Positions 9,158-18,104 of a DNA stretch of 64,000 bases are shown here, piece after piece. Source of the DNA: Bacteroidales bacterium. Its GTDB lineage: Bacteria > Bacteroidota > Bacteroidia > Bacteroidales > UBA10428. Location: assembly GCA_016930375.1 (NCBI GenBank), contig JAFGGU010000074.1, positions 1 through 64,000 on the forward strand, given 5' to 3'. Under the pieces are notes generated by a model, which worked only from the letters and a program-made list of their open reading frames with translations, did not search any database and was not told the DNA's origin. The position numbers and the translations under genes are program-made. How positions within the stretch are numbered: position 1 is the first letter of the stretch; every line of letters begins with the position of its first letter.

Positions 9158-9752
9158 ACTTAAACCTTCTCCCCACCTCATCCCAGTTCACCACATTCCA
9201 GAATGCTGCCAGGTATTCATTCCGTCTGTTCTGGTATTTTAAATAATAAGCATGTTCCCAAACATCCACACCAAGAATCGGTGTACCCTTCACCTCGGCC
9301 AGGTCCATCAAAGGATTATCCTGGTTCGGCGTCGAAGTGATCTTCAGCTCATTGCCTGCTTTTACAAGCCATGCCCAACCCGAACCAAACCTGGTCATCC
9401 CGGCTGCGGCAAACAGTTCCTTGAATTTGTCAAATGAACCGAAAAACCGGTTGATGGCATCCAGCAGGTCGCCTTTGGGCATACCCCCCGCATTGGGAGC
9501 CATTACGGTCCAGAACAAAGTATGATTAAAATGTCCGCCTCCGTTGTTCCTGACTGCCGCAGGCAATTTCGATACCTCTGCCAGGATTGCTTCAATACTT
9601 TTGGTTTCCCATTCACCCCCTGCGATGGCGTTGTTGAGGTTTGTTATATATGCCTGGTGATGCTTGGTATGGTGGATCTCCATCGTACGCGCATCGATAT
9701 GCGGTTCAAGAGCCGCGTAATCATAACCTAATTTCGGAAGTTCAAAAGCCAT
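9156..9752 (-). CDS. sodA: Superoxide dismutase, Mn-type by sequence
   Basis: A 198-residue Fe/Mn-family superoxide dismutase. Ligands are His27, His77, Asp163 and His167 ([31 protein letters not shown]). In contrast to its neighbour it carries glycines at the Fe-Gln site ([10 protein letters not shown]) and Gln144 in TPNQDNPL, the arrangement of manganese enzymes. The start at 9752 gives the expected N-terminus [19 protein letters not shown]. Sequence differences from the neighbour are spread over the whole protein, so this is an old divergence rather than a recent duplication. Metal preference is inferred; cambialistic use is common in anaerobic Bacteroidota. Confidence 0.93.
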   Translation of the reverse strand: MAFELPKLGYDYAALEPHIDARTMEIHHTKHHQAYITNLNNAIAGGEWETKSIEAILAEVSKLPAAVRNNGGGHFNHTLFWTVMAPNAGGMPKGDLLDAINRFFGSFDKFKELFAAAGMTRFGSGWAWLVKAGNELKITSTPNQDNPLMDLAEVKGTPILGVDVWEHAYYLKYQNRRNEYLAAFWNVVNWDEVGRRFK

Positions 9753-9882
9753 AATATTTATGTTTTTGGTTTACTTATTTTTATTTAGAATAAATTAATA
9801 TAATTATACAACAGTAACATTTATTTCCGTGTATTGTTTAACTTCAATCTTTGAAATCTTCTGATCACTCAGTAAAACAGAT

Positions 9883-11121
9883 ATGACCCTGATCTATAGC
9901 TTTGTGATTCATTTGTTGTACCTGATCATTTGGGCAATTTCCCCATTCAATCCAAAAGCCCGGTTATGGATAAGCGGCAGAATGGGATGGCGGAATAGAT
10001 TGCAGCAAAAACTCCCGGGTAAACCTGTTTTCTGGTTTCATGCTGCATCTCTCGGTGAATTTGAGCAAGGCAGGCCCCTGATCGAAGCCATTAAAAAAAA
10101 GCTGCCTCAGTGTACCGTAGTGTTGACATTTTATTCCCCTTCGGGTTTTGAAATCAGAAAGAATTACCCGGAGGCTGACCTGGTCTGTTATCTCCCGCTT
10201 GACACATCCTGCAACGCAAAAAGGTTTATCAGCCTCATCCGACCCGACGCTGCATTTTTCATCAAGTACGAATACTGGTACTTTTATCTGAGAGCTTTAC
10301 ACAACAGCAACATACCCGTATATCTCGTTTCAGGTCTTTTCAGGCAGGATCAGACGTTTTTCAGGTGGTATGGCGGTTGGTTCAGGAAGAAGCTCCGCTT
10401 TATCAATCATTTCTTCGTGCAGGATCAATCATCCGCCAGCCTCTTGCAATCACATGGTTTTCACAATGTGAGTGTCAGCGGTGATACACGGTTTGACAGG
10501 GTATCCTCGTTGGCCAGGGTACCGGATGAAATTGCCGGATTGCGTGCCTTCGTTGCTGGTGGATACTGCCTGGTAGCCGGAAGTACCTGGCCACGCGATG
10601 AGGAGATCCTGATACGATTCATCAATGAAACCGGACAGAATATTAAAATGGTCATTGCCCCGCACGAAATCCATCAGCAACATATTTTAAGGCTGACTTC
10701 TCATATAATGAAGAAGTATGTGCGCTTTTCTCAAGCCAGGGAAGAAAACCTGTCGGAATACCAGGTTCTCATCATGGACAACATCGGCATGCTTTCTTCG
10801 CTTTACAGGTACGGACAGATCGCCTTTATCGGCGGCGGATTCGGTACCGGGATCCATAACATTCTTGAACCTGCCGTGAACGGACTGCCGGTTGTTTTCG
10901 GCCCGAATTACCGCAAGTTCAGGGAAGCCATTGACCTGATCGAAGCAGGCGGGGCTTTTGCGATTAGCAGTCCTGAGGAATTCCATCAAACGGTCCATGC
11001 TTTGATGAATGATCCCGTTAAATACACCGCCGCTTCATCAGCAGCAAAACGTTATGTTTCCGGAAACACGGGAGCAACCGAAAGAATAATGAGTAGGATT
11101 AAAGTGCTATTTTCCCGTTAA
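9883..11121 (+). CDS. waaA: 3-deoxy-D-manno-octulosonic acid (Kdo) transferase
   Basis: A 412-residue GT30 glycosyltransferase that transfers Kdo from CMP-Kdo to lipid A precursor at the inner face of the cytoplasmic membrane. The N-terminal hydrophobic segment LIYSFVIHLLYLIIWAI is the membrane anchor. The catalytic glutamate lies in HAASLGEFEQGRPL. Other family signatures are LTFYSPSGFE, LPLDT, KYEYWYFYLRAL, VAGSTWPRDEE, VIAPHEIHQQHI and FIGGGFGTGIHNILEPA. The enzyme making its donor substrate, kdsB, is at 29234. The 3' end overlaps the convergent glycoside hydrolase gene by 15 bases. Confidence 0.94.
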   Translation: MTLIYSFVIHLLYLIIWAISPFNPKARLWISGRMGWRNRLQQKLPGKPVFWFHAASLGEFEQGRPLIEAIKKKLPQCTVVLTFYSPSGFEIRKNYPEADLVCYLPLDTSCNAKRFISLIRPDAAFFIKYEYWYFYLRALHNSNIPVYLVSGLFRQDQTFFRWYGGWFRKKLRFINHFFVQDQSSASLLQSHGFHNVSVSGDTRFDRVSSLARVPDEIAGLRAFVAGGYCLVAGSTWPRDEEILIRFINETGQNIKMVIAPHEIHQQHILRLTSHIMKKYVRFSQAREENLSEYQVLIMDNIGMLSSLYRYGQIAFIGGGFGTGIHNILEPAVNGLPVVFGPNYRKFREAIDLIEAGGAFAISSPEEFHQTVHALMNDPVKYTAASSAAKRYVSGNTGATERIMSRIKVLFSR

Positions 11122-12180
11122 ACTTTTAATAAGGTCCACTTCCTCCTGTTTATAAGGGGTCCCGTCCTTTCTGAAAATATCGTGGAACCATAGCCCGGGT
11201 TCCGATCCGTCTGGTATGGGTGTATCCCAGGCATAAATCGTATTTGTTTTACCAGCTACAAGACCCCAGCTGATAGCGCCTACATTTTCTGCCTTCAGCA
11301 AGGGCATGATGTTGTCAAACCGGCTGTTATGCTTGCGGGCCATGTATTCTGTACAGATCATTGGTTTCCCGTAAATACGCAAGGTATCCAGTGCAGCACG
11401 GTGCAATGTATCGTTCTGGTATTGGTGATAGGTGATAACATCCGAGTTTTCGAGCTGAAAGGTATTCAGATCACCCAATTTGGCATTCCATACGGCAGAG
11501 GAGAGGGGCTGGGAAGGATTTACCTCACGTCCCCAAGAAAATATTTTTTTCAGCAGCGTCATGGATTGATTGCCATAATTGGAGTTACCGGGCTCGTTGT
11601 ATACATCCCACAATACAATTCTGTTATCCTTTGAGAATCGTTTGAGAACATCTTTTACATACAACTCAAGTTCTGCGAACATTTTAGCAGTATCCTCATA
11701 TAAAATGTCTCCGGGATCACGAACCCAACCTGAATTGTGGATCCCAGGTCTGGGTTCGGGTTGTTTTCCGGCCTGGTAGGTAGGATTCCAGCAATCATCG
11801 AAAAAAACGAAAATGGTGCGGATTCCTTGGTCGCTGGCTATGTCAAGGTATTGGTTCATGCGATCCTTAAATCCTGCCGTGTCAGTTTCCCAGGCAAGGT
11901 GATGCAGGTATACCCGCATTGCATTCATTCCGATAGAAGCCGCCCAGCCCAGTTCCCGGCGGATAGTTGTCGTATCAAAAGTCTCTGCCTGCCACATTTC
12001 CAACTGATTGATGGCTGTACTGGGGATGAAATTGCAGCCCCTGAGCCAGTCCTGCTGCTGATACCAATGGTTGGCCAGTTCTGCAGACCAAACATCGCGG
12101 ACCTTTATTTCTTCCGTTGGATTGCAGTTCCAAAAGCATACGATAACCGCTGCCACTGTGATTATTCTGATAATTTTCAT
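11107..12180 (-). CDS. Clan GH-A glycoside hydrolase lipoprotein (GH5-like)
   Basis: A 357-residue predicted lipoprotein with a lipobox ending at Cys19 (VCFWNC). The TIM-barrel signatures are WLRGCNFIPSTA, MNAMRVYLHHLAW, the acid/base Glu196 in WDVYNEPGN, YHQYQ, and the nucleophile Glu278 in PMICTEYMAR, followed by AISWGLVAGKTNT. The E-P pair fits clan GH-A retaining enzymes, closest to GH5-like proteins; substrate cannot be read from sequence. An alternative ATG at 12213 overlaps the upstream stop as TAATG, which would add 11 residues; I prefer 12180 because the signal peptide starts there. It is the last gene of the glycan locus. Confidence 0.8.
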   Translation of the reverse strand: MKIIRIITVAAVIVCFWNCNPTEEIKVRDVWSAELANHWYQQQDWLRGCNFIPSTAINQLEMWQAETFDTTTIRRELGWAASIGMNAMRVYLHHLAWETDTAGFKDRMNQYLDIASDQGIRTIFVFFDDCWNPTYQAGKQPEPRPGIHNSGWVRDPGDILYEDTAKMFAELELYVKDVLKRFSKDNRIVLWDVYNEPGNSNYGNQSMTLLKKIFSWGREVNPSQPLSSAVWNAKLGDLNTFQLENSDVITYHQYQNDTLHRAALDTLRIYGKPMICTEYMARKHNSRFDNIMPLLKAENVGAISWGLVAGKTNTIYAWDTPIPDGSEPGLWFHDIFRKDGTPYKQEEVDLIKSLTGK

Positions 12181-12212
12181 GGTTTTATTAAGTTGTTGAA
12201 TGATTTGATTCA

Positions 12213-13292
12213 TTATTTGCTGCCTTCTGATCTGAAGGCGGGCACAATGTGCCTGATAATGGATGGTTCTGCATATTCAATCACAGGCCAGTTCTCATAC
12301 CAGGTAAGACGGTCAATAAGCAGGGGTCGTCGTGTAGCACCGTTGTTCAAATAAGGCAGTTCCTTGTCAATGGCATGATAAACAAACCAATAGTCACCTG
12401 CATCATCCAGGATAATTTCTGCGTTATGACCGGGCCCCGCAAAGCCGTTTGTATTACCGTTGGCTTTGATAAGCAGTTTCCCCGGATCACCGGTATCGGA
12501 CAACAGCTGCTGAGAAAGCGGATCAAGATATGGCCCCTTAATATCAGCGCTCCTGCCAACACGTACATGGTAGGTGCTATTGATTCCATCGCAGCAGGAA
12601 CCGCATGAGCCAAAGAAGTAGTAATAGCCATCTTTATAAAGCAGGTATGTTCCTTCAAACGAATTGCCAGCTACCTGAAACTTCTCCCCCGTGAGCGAGA
12701 ATGCTCCATTGCTGTACAATAATTGCTGTCCGAAGATTCCGTGAAAGCTTCCCCAGAATATGAAAAGATTATGAGTTACGGGATCCCTAAAGAAAAAAGG
12801 ATCAATCGAATTGGTTACTCCAACCTCGGAGCTCAGGAAAAACTTCCCCATGTCGTTAAATGGTCCCTGTGGTTGTTCACTTGTTGCGAATCCGATGCCT
12901 GGATTTGAATCACCCCAAACTGAAAGGGAATAGAACATACAATATTTATTATCGTACCTGAAAACATTGGGTGCCCAGAGCCCCCCCTGTTTCCAGTCAG
13001 GCTTGACGGTAAATGCATCAGCCACGAATTTCCAATTCACCAGATCAGGCGATCGGATGATAGCAATCAGATGTTCCCCGCCTTCCCAGAAATCTTCAGT
13101 TGCATAAGCATAAAAATATCCGTCATCAGCTTTAACCAGAGTTGGATCTGCAAATGTAGGTTCAAATACAGGATTGGTATAATAAACAAGGGTGTCTTCG
13201 GATTGATCTTTGGGAGTTGTTCCCTTTTCGCAGCCAGCCGAAATGGAAATTGCGATAAGCAAAGCCATCAGGGCAGTTCGTATCGGTTGCAT
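12213..13292 (-). CDS. GH43 family glycoside hydrolase lipoprotein (arabinosidase/xylosidase-like)
   Basis: A 359-residue lipoprotein (lipobox ISAGC, Cys21) with a five-bladed GH43 propeller. The catalytic base is Asp49 in NPVFEPTFADPTL, the pKa modulator Asp164 in SIDPFFF and the general acid Glu213 in NSFEGTYLLYKDGYYYFFGS; the WAPNV strand is also intact. GH43 enzymes act on alpha-L-arabinofuranosides or beta-xylosides by inversion. Facing the periplasm or cell surface on a lipid anchor, it would trim oligosaccharides taken up by the SusCD pair of this locus. It contrasts with the paralogue at 18105-19139, which lacks the acid. Confidence 0.9.
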   Translation of the reverse strand: MQPIRTALMALLIAISISAGCEKGTTPKDQSEDTLVYYTNPVFEPTFADPTLVKADDGYFYAYATEDFWEGGEHLIAIIRSPDLVNWKFVADAFTVKPDWKQGGLWAPNVFRYDNKYCMFYSLSVWGDSNPGIGFATSEQPQGPFNDMGKFFLSSEVGVTNSIDPFFFRDPVTHNLFIFWGSFHGIFGQQLLYSNGAFSLTGEKFQVAGNSFEGTYLLYKDGYYYFFGSCGSCCDGINSTYHVRVGRSADIKGPYLDPLSQQLLSDTGDPGKLLIKANGNTNGFAGPGHNAEIILDDAGDYWFVYHAIDKELPYLNNGATRRPLLIDRLTWYENWPVIEYAEPSIIRHIVPAFRSEGSK

Positions 13293-13347
13293 ATTTTATA
13301 ATTATAAAATCCGGTTTGTAAATCTAATCAGTAATGTTGAATTCTCC

Positions 13348-15360
13348 CTATTTAAAGGAGACTATAGAACCTTCGAGCCAGTATATTCCTCCACTTACGT
13401 CGCGAAAATTACGTCCCGAAACTGCAACAATTGTTGTGCTGTTCTTCATGAAAAGTGAATTGTTAACGGCACTCTCATTGGTTGGCAGAACGCCCCATGG
13501 TGTGGTAATACTCCCGAAATTCCTGGCATCATTGTCACCTATCATTACCTGCATGTAGTTATTCTGATGCCAGTCACCACCTCTGTAAACGTGAGCTGAA
13601 AGGACACATTCACCTGTGGGTAACTGAATCATATAAGGCGCTCCCCCATGGCCACTAAAACTGCCGGCCAGCCATCGGTAAGGGCTGCTCTCAAAACCTG
13701 ATTCGGTAAGTATCCAGGATCCGGCAAGGTCTCTTTTTACAATGTAGGGTGACGTTGCAATATTGACCGTCTCAATGGTAAATACGATCCCTTTGTTTTC
13801 CTGCAAAACCAAGGGAACTGCCATTCCATCACGTTTCCCCGGGTAGTAAGCAACCGTCTGCGGAAATGACCATGTTTGTCCGTTATCGGTTGAATGAATG
13901 GCATGAATCTCCTGCTCAATATATACTCCGCTCTGTGCAGGCCACCAACGCGCCTCACTGGAATAAAACAATTCCAGTTCACCATGAGGCAGTTGTATGA
14001 TGGCTGGTTCCCATGATCTGCCGGTCTGTATCAGCTGGGGTCCGCTCCATGTCTTTCCCCTATCCTTACTTGTAAGCAGATGAATATAGCAGTTTTCATT
14101 GGTTTCCGGTTTGCCATTGCCCGTGTAAGCCAGGATTATCCAGCCATTTTTCAATTCAATTAGCTCAGGATTGCAAAAGCGCCAATAATTGGAATATTTG
14201 CTTATGTCCGCCATGATTTCATGGTTTTGCCAGGTATTGCCGTTATCAAAACTTTTTCGGAGGTAAACGTTGATCCAGTCCTGGTTAGCCGGACCACCAT
14301 GATAAACCAGGAATAGGGTATCTGAATTCCCAAGCCTTTTTATTCTCCCATAATCAGCATATATACCGGGCTGTGATACCAGTTTGGCTGTTGAATAGGG
14401 CTTCCACTCAATCTTCTTTGATACGGCAAACGGCATGTCGTCCACCTCTTCATTCGTATAATCCGAAAAAGTTTTGAAACGGATCGGGTTGGCGAAGCAA
14501 TAGGTTCCGAATATTTTCACGAAAGGGAGGGCATAATATACACTGTCGGCATACAGACCTTCAAGTTCCGCCCGCCAGTCCATATTATCCTGCATACCTG
14601 TATGTTGAGCGGAGTTGGTATCAGGGATGCTCCCGATTTGATGAAATATCCCGTGTTCATAAACTACCGGTGCATTTTTAATCCTGTACCACAGAAATGC
14701 CGAGGAGTCAGTGAGGTTGATTCTGTTGAGCCCCTCAATTTTAACAGTGGTAAAATGGATGATGTTTCCCAAAACCAGGGTCCCATCAGCAAGAATTACG
14801 TATATCCGTGCATAGTATTTCTGACCGGGAATAAGAGCAGAAACCCTGACCGTGAAAACGGGACCCTCCTGATTACTGCGTACATAAAGAGAAGAGGCAT
14901 CAGGCAAAGATTTGGTATCGATCAGTATGCCTTTTTCACTGTTATCCATTCCTTCAAAAGCCATTGTTCCTTGAATAACCGCCTGACTATCCGTGACACT
15001 GTCGGTACTTAGGGTGCTGATATCCAGCACCCGGAGAAACGTTACCTGGGAATAAAATGGAGTACAGGAACCCGAAACCACTTTTGCCCTGAAAAGAGCA
15101 CTGGTATCCGCAGTAAACATCAGGTTTTTTGCAGTTGCACCTGGGATATCAGTCCATTTATCAGGTTCATGGGATATCTGCCATTGAATACTCCCGTGAT
15201 TTTCAGAGTTCCATGCCAAACTAAGCCTTACCGATCCGCCTTTGCCTGACACGCTGCTCACAGTATCTCCATAAGACTGAGAATTGACTGGCTGTGTCAG
15301 GCCCAGAAATACGGCAATTATTACTGCCCAGATCGTTTGCTGAAGAAATCCGGTACACAT
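13348..15360 (-). CDS. Secreted BNR/sialidase-fold propeller enzyme, possibly GH93-like
   Basis: A 670-residue exported protein with an N-terminal signal segment (to about residue 27), two Ig/fibronectin-like domains (about 30-300) and a sialidase-fold propeller (about 310-670). Asp-box motifs are visible: SFDNGNTW, SKDRGKTW and STDNGQTW. Segments such as RFCNPELIELKNGWIILAYT and WEPAIIQLPHGELELFYSSEARWW resemble exo-alpha-1,5-L-arabinanases of GH93, which fits the neighbouring GH43. The arginine triad of true sialidases is not evident, so sialidase activity is less likely. No T9SS domain is present in the protein itself; the next upstream gene, 6 bases away, encodes one. Confidence 0.7.
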   Translation of the reverse strand: MCTGFLQQTIWAVIIAVFLGLTQPVNSQSYGDTVSSVSGKGGSVRLSLAWNSENHGSIQWQISHEPDKWTDIPGATAKNLMFTADTSALFRAKVVSGSCTPFYSQVTFLRVLDISTLSTDSVTDSQAVIQGTMAFEGMDNSEKGILIDTKSLPDASSLYVRSNQEGPVFTVRVSALIPGQKYYARIYVILADGTLVLGNIIHFTTVKIEGLNRINLTDSSAFLWYRIKNAPVVYEHGIFHQIGSIPDTNSAQHTGMQDNMDWRAELEGLYADSVYYALPFVKIFGTYCFANPIRFKTFSDYTNEEVDDMPFAVSKKIEWKPYSTAKLVSQPGIYADYGRIKRLGNSDTLFLVYHGGPANQDWINVYLRKSFDNGNTWQNHEIMADISKYSNYWRFCNPELIELKNGWIILAYTGNGKPETNENCYIHLLTSKDRGKTWSGPQLIQTGRSWEPAIIQLPHGELELFYSSEARWWPAQSGVYIEQEIHAIHSTDNGQTWSFPQTVAYYPGKRDGMAVPLVLQENKGIVFTIETVNIATSPYIVKRDLAGSWILTESGFESSPYRWLAGSFSGHGGAPYMIQLPTGECVLSAHVYRGGDWHQNNYMQVMIGDNDARNFGSITTPWGVLPTNESAVNNSLFMKNSTTIVAVSGRNFRDVSGGIYWLEGSIVSFK

Positions 15361-15366
15361 GGCTGG

Positions 15367-15975
15367 TTACTGTAAAATGACCTTCTTAATGAATTTATTC
15401 GTTCCTGAGATGATCTGAAAGTAATAAGCACCGGAAGCATATTCCGAGAGATCGACAGGCTCTGAAAATACTCCGGATGAATTATGATAGAACCGGTAAA
15501 ATACGACCCTCCCATCAGTAGAGAGCACCTGCAACCGGACCGGAGCTGTTATCCCCGTAAGATGAACCCGGAATAACCCATCCGAAGGATTAGGGAACAC
15601 AGGTGAAACAGTCCAGTTCCCTTCATTTTCCAAGTCAGTTGCACTGATCACGCTAACCGAATCAATGGCGGAGCAACCAGTCATGTCAGTCACATGAAGG
15701 GTATACATGCCTGCTGAAAAAATGGTGAGGGTCGGGGAATTCTGTTCGTTTATCTGATTTCCGGTCCACTGGTATGAATATGCCGGGCTTCCTCCACTCA
15801 GGGAAACATCGGTTCCCAGTATGATACTTTGTCCGTTTACCATGATCAGGTTTTCTCCGGCGTCCAGCTTCAGTTTTTCAGGCTGAACAAAGGCCACATG
15901 AATCACCGTCTCCTGTGACCACAAAGAAGGTCCAAGAAACAGCACGGATAAAAGCATAACGAGTATTCCAATCAT
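15367..15975 (-). CDS. Small secreted protein: one SprB-like repeat plus T9SS type A sorting domain
   Basis: A 202-residue protein with a signal peptide (IGILVMLLSVLFLGPSLWSQ), a single SprB/PKD-like repeat (about 40-105: GGSPAYSYQWTGNQ, AGMYTLHVTDMTGC) and a C-terminal type A sorting domain (VFPNPSDGLFRVHL, VRLQVLSTDGRVV, YASGAYYFQII, KKVILQ). It would be exported by the type IX system and attached to the surface. There is no catalytic domain, so it may be a binding or scaffolding partner of the BNR enzyme encoded 6 bases downstream. Function unknown. Confidence 0.8.
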   Translation of the reverse strand: MIGILVMLLSVLFLGPSLWSQETVIHVAFVQPEKLKLDAGENLIMVNGQSIILGTDVSLSGGSPAYSYQWTGNQINEQNSPTLTIFSAGMYTLHVTDMTGCSAIDSVSVISATDLENEGNWTVSPVFPNPSDGLFRVHLTGITAPVRLQVLSTDGRVVFYRFYHNSSGVFSEPVDLSEYASGAYYFQIISGTNKFIKKVILQ

Positions 15976-16010
15976 TGTAAATGAATTATGCCTGTAACAA
16001 CCTGAAAGAA

Positions 16011-16049
16011 CCCGTGATCATGGTGAGATTTAAACTCCCAGATCACGGG
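16011..16049 (-). terminator. Hairpin between two genes of the glycan operon
   Basis: An inverted repeat with 9-bp perfect arms (CCCGTGATC and GATCACGGG, 16011-16019 and 16041-16049), extended inward by an imperfect stem. On the minus-strand transcript it is followed by TTCTTT, a weak U-rich tract. It may be a partial terminator or a processing/stability element separating the VCBS gene from the genes downstream. Confidence 0.5.
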
Positions 16050-16101
16050 CTGAAAAAGAATAGTAGTCTGATAATACACTCCCATTCAGTCATTTGAAAC
16101 T

Positions 16102-18030
16102 CTAATCAACGACTATTTTTCTTATTTCTGTTTGATTACCTACGGTAACTTTTACAATATAAATACCCGAACCCAGTGCAATGGAATAACTATTCCAAAC
16201 AGTTTTGGAATCAATGGTCTGGCCAACCATATTCAGAACTGAAATTTTAGCATCAGGTGAAGTTATCAGGTTCACATAGAGATTTCTATTACGGGTATAT
16301 ATTTTTGCCAGAGATATAGCTTCATTATCGACCAGAGCCGAAGGAGCGCCAATGGAAAATTCTCCGGTAGCAAAGGGTGACCCCACATAACTAGCGTCGA
16401 TTGCTTGCACTCCCCAGGTGTAAACGCCATCAGCCAATCCAAACAATTTAAGCGACAGGTTCAGGTTGGCATTGCCCATCTGGATGATTTTCCTGAGTCC
16501 GTCATTATTTCCCCCAACAAATGAAGCGGGTGCTATGAGATATCTATCATTCTCATCCATGATATAAACTTCATAGGTTAAAGCATCGGATGCTGTAAGA
16601 TCATCTGTTGCAGCATCCCAGGAAAGGGTAACATTACTGCCTGACTTCGTGGCACTCAGTCCTTCCGGTGCATCGGGTGCCTCATTGCTCACGACAGTAT
16701 TTGTATTAAAGTAAACTACGGCGCTTCTTCCCTGGTCGTCACCGGTAACCCACATTTCATCCCAGGTATGACCTGAGGCAAGGTAATCAAGTACACCATC
16801 GTCATTCCAGTCGTTGAAGAGAATGACCGTTTCCGAACCTCCCGGAACTCTGCCCACTTCGGCGAAAGTGCCTGTTCCTGTGCCGGAATAGAGGTAGCCG
16901 GCCTGTGTATTGGCACCAACACCACCTACAATGGGATTCCAGCCTGAAAGGATCAGGTCATAATGACCGTCGATGTTCCAGTCGATTGTAGCTGTTGCCT
17001 TTCCAGTGCTGTTTAAGGGACGGAGGTCTGGTTGGAAGGCGGTTTGCGGCTGATCTGCAAACAGATTGTTACCCTGGTTCAGATAAACATGGGATATGCA
17101 TTTCCAAACATCCTCACCGGAGCCAGGTTCGCCGGTACCCTCACCACCTTCACCATGAAGTGCGAAATCGAGAAGTCCGTCTTCATTAAAATCTGCAAAA
17201 TCAACCCCTCCGTTGCCTTTCATCTTAACCCCGTTATCGCCGATATTGGCCCGGTAAAAAGTACCCGGTTCCTCGTCATTGTTCAGAAAGAAATCCGTAA
17301 ACACACGCGCGCTGTGCTCAAAAAATGCTGAATTATCCCAGTTGGCGGATACAAAGATATCCTGCAGTCCGTCGTTGTTAATATCCACTACGCGGGCATG
17401 TCCAAGTCCGAATGAAAATTCACCGAACGGCTGGTTAATTGCTTCAAATTCATTATTGCCCTGGTTGATATAAACGGCTGATCCTAAAGAATCATGACTG
17501 AGCAGGAAATAATCGAATAATCCGTCGCGGTTAAAATCGCCGAATGCACCGGACATTGCGGCGGTATCGAACGGGAGATCCTGTTTTTCGAAGTAACCGT
17601 CGCCGAGGTTCCTGTAAATACCGCCATGGTAATTGGCAAAGCTGTGCTCACCGACCAACACATCCAGCAGGCCATCGTCATCAATGTCATACCAGTCGAG
17701 GTTCGGTCTGTCTGCAATCCTCAGATTTGTTGGAACAATGTCATATTCCGATGTGGCAGGATTGTACAAACAAATCCTGATCCACCTCTCCGAAGAATCG
17801 GGCTTGCTGTCATTGTCAGCATCTACCGGGTTACCCTCCTCATCGAGTACCGGCTCAATGGGATTATTTTTTTGCCCGGCAATAATAAAATCGAGGTGTC
17901 CGTCACTGTTAATGTCAACCGAGGTACCACCTCCCCAGGCTTGTCCAAACTCCTTATGGATCTCGGAGCTTTGCGAAAAAGCACCTGCACATAACAGGGC
18001 AAGCGCAAAAGTGTAGAGTTTTCTTTTCAT
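16102..18030 (-). CDS. FG-GAP/VCBS-repeat surface protein with fibronectin-like and T9SS type A domains
   Basis: A 642-residue protein with a signal peptide (KRKLYTFALALLCAGAFS). It has about seven FG-GAP/VCBS repeats with calcium-binding D-x-N/D-x-DG loops, for example DINSDGHLDFIIAG, DIDDDGLLDVLVGE, DFNRDGLFDYFLLS, DINNDGLQDIFVSA, DFNEDGLLDFALHG, DWNIDGHYDLILSG and DWNDDGVLDYLASG. A fibronectin type III-like domain follows (about 450-550), then a type A sorting domain (ISVLNMVGQTIDS, LGSGIYIVKVTVG). It is a predicted surface propeller protein exported by the type IX system. Within a polysaccharide locus it may bind glycan, which is inference; no hydrolase motif is visible. Confidence 0.87.
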   Translation of the reverse strand: MKRKLYTFALALLCAGAFSQSSEIHKEFGQAWGGGTSVDINSDGHLDFIIAGQKNNPIEPVLDEEGNPVDADNDSKPDSSERWIRICLYNPATSEYDIVPTNLRIADRPNLDWYDIDDDGLLDVLVGEHSFANYHGGIYRNLGDGYFEKQDLPFDTAAMSGAFGDFNRDGLFDYFLLSHDSLGSAVYINQGNNEFEAINQPFGEFSFGLGHARVVDINNDGLQDIFVSANWDNSAFFEHSARVFTDFFLNNDEEPGTFYRANIGDNGVKMKGNGGVDFADFNEDGLLDFALHGEGGEGTGEPGSGEDVWKCISHVYLNQGNNLFADQPQTAFQPDLRPLNSTGKATATIDWNIDGHYDLILSGWNPIVGGVGANTQAGYLYSGTGTGTFAEVGRVPGGSETVILFNDWNDDGVLDYLASGHTWDEMWVTGDDQGRSAVVYFNTNTVVSNEAPDAPEGLSATKSGSNVTLSWDAATDDLTASDALTYEVYIMDENDRYLIAPASFVGGNNDGLRKIIQMGNANLNLSLKLFGLADGVYTWGVQAIDASYVGSPFATGEFSIGAPSALVDNEAISLAKIYTRNRNLYVNLITSPDAKISVLNMVGQTIDSKTVWNSYSIALGSGIYIVKVTVGNQTEIRKIVVD

Positions 18031-18104
18031 AGGTTTTTTTTTAGTTCAATATATAATGGTTCAATAATTGGTTCAGATATCCGGACATTCCATAAGGATG
18101 ACTG

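Noticed and set aside
13348-15360. True sialidase (GH33)
   Set aside because: Asp boxes are present, but the arginine triad and FRIP motif of sialidases are not seen; the context and core motifs fit a GH93-like enzyme better.
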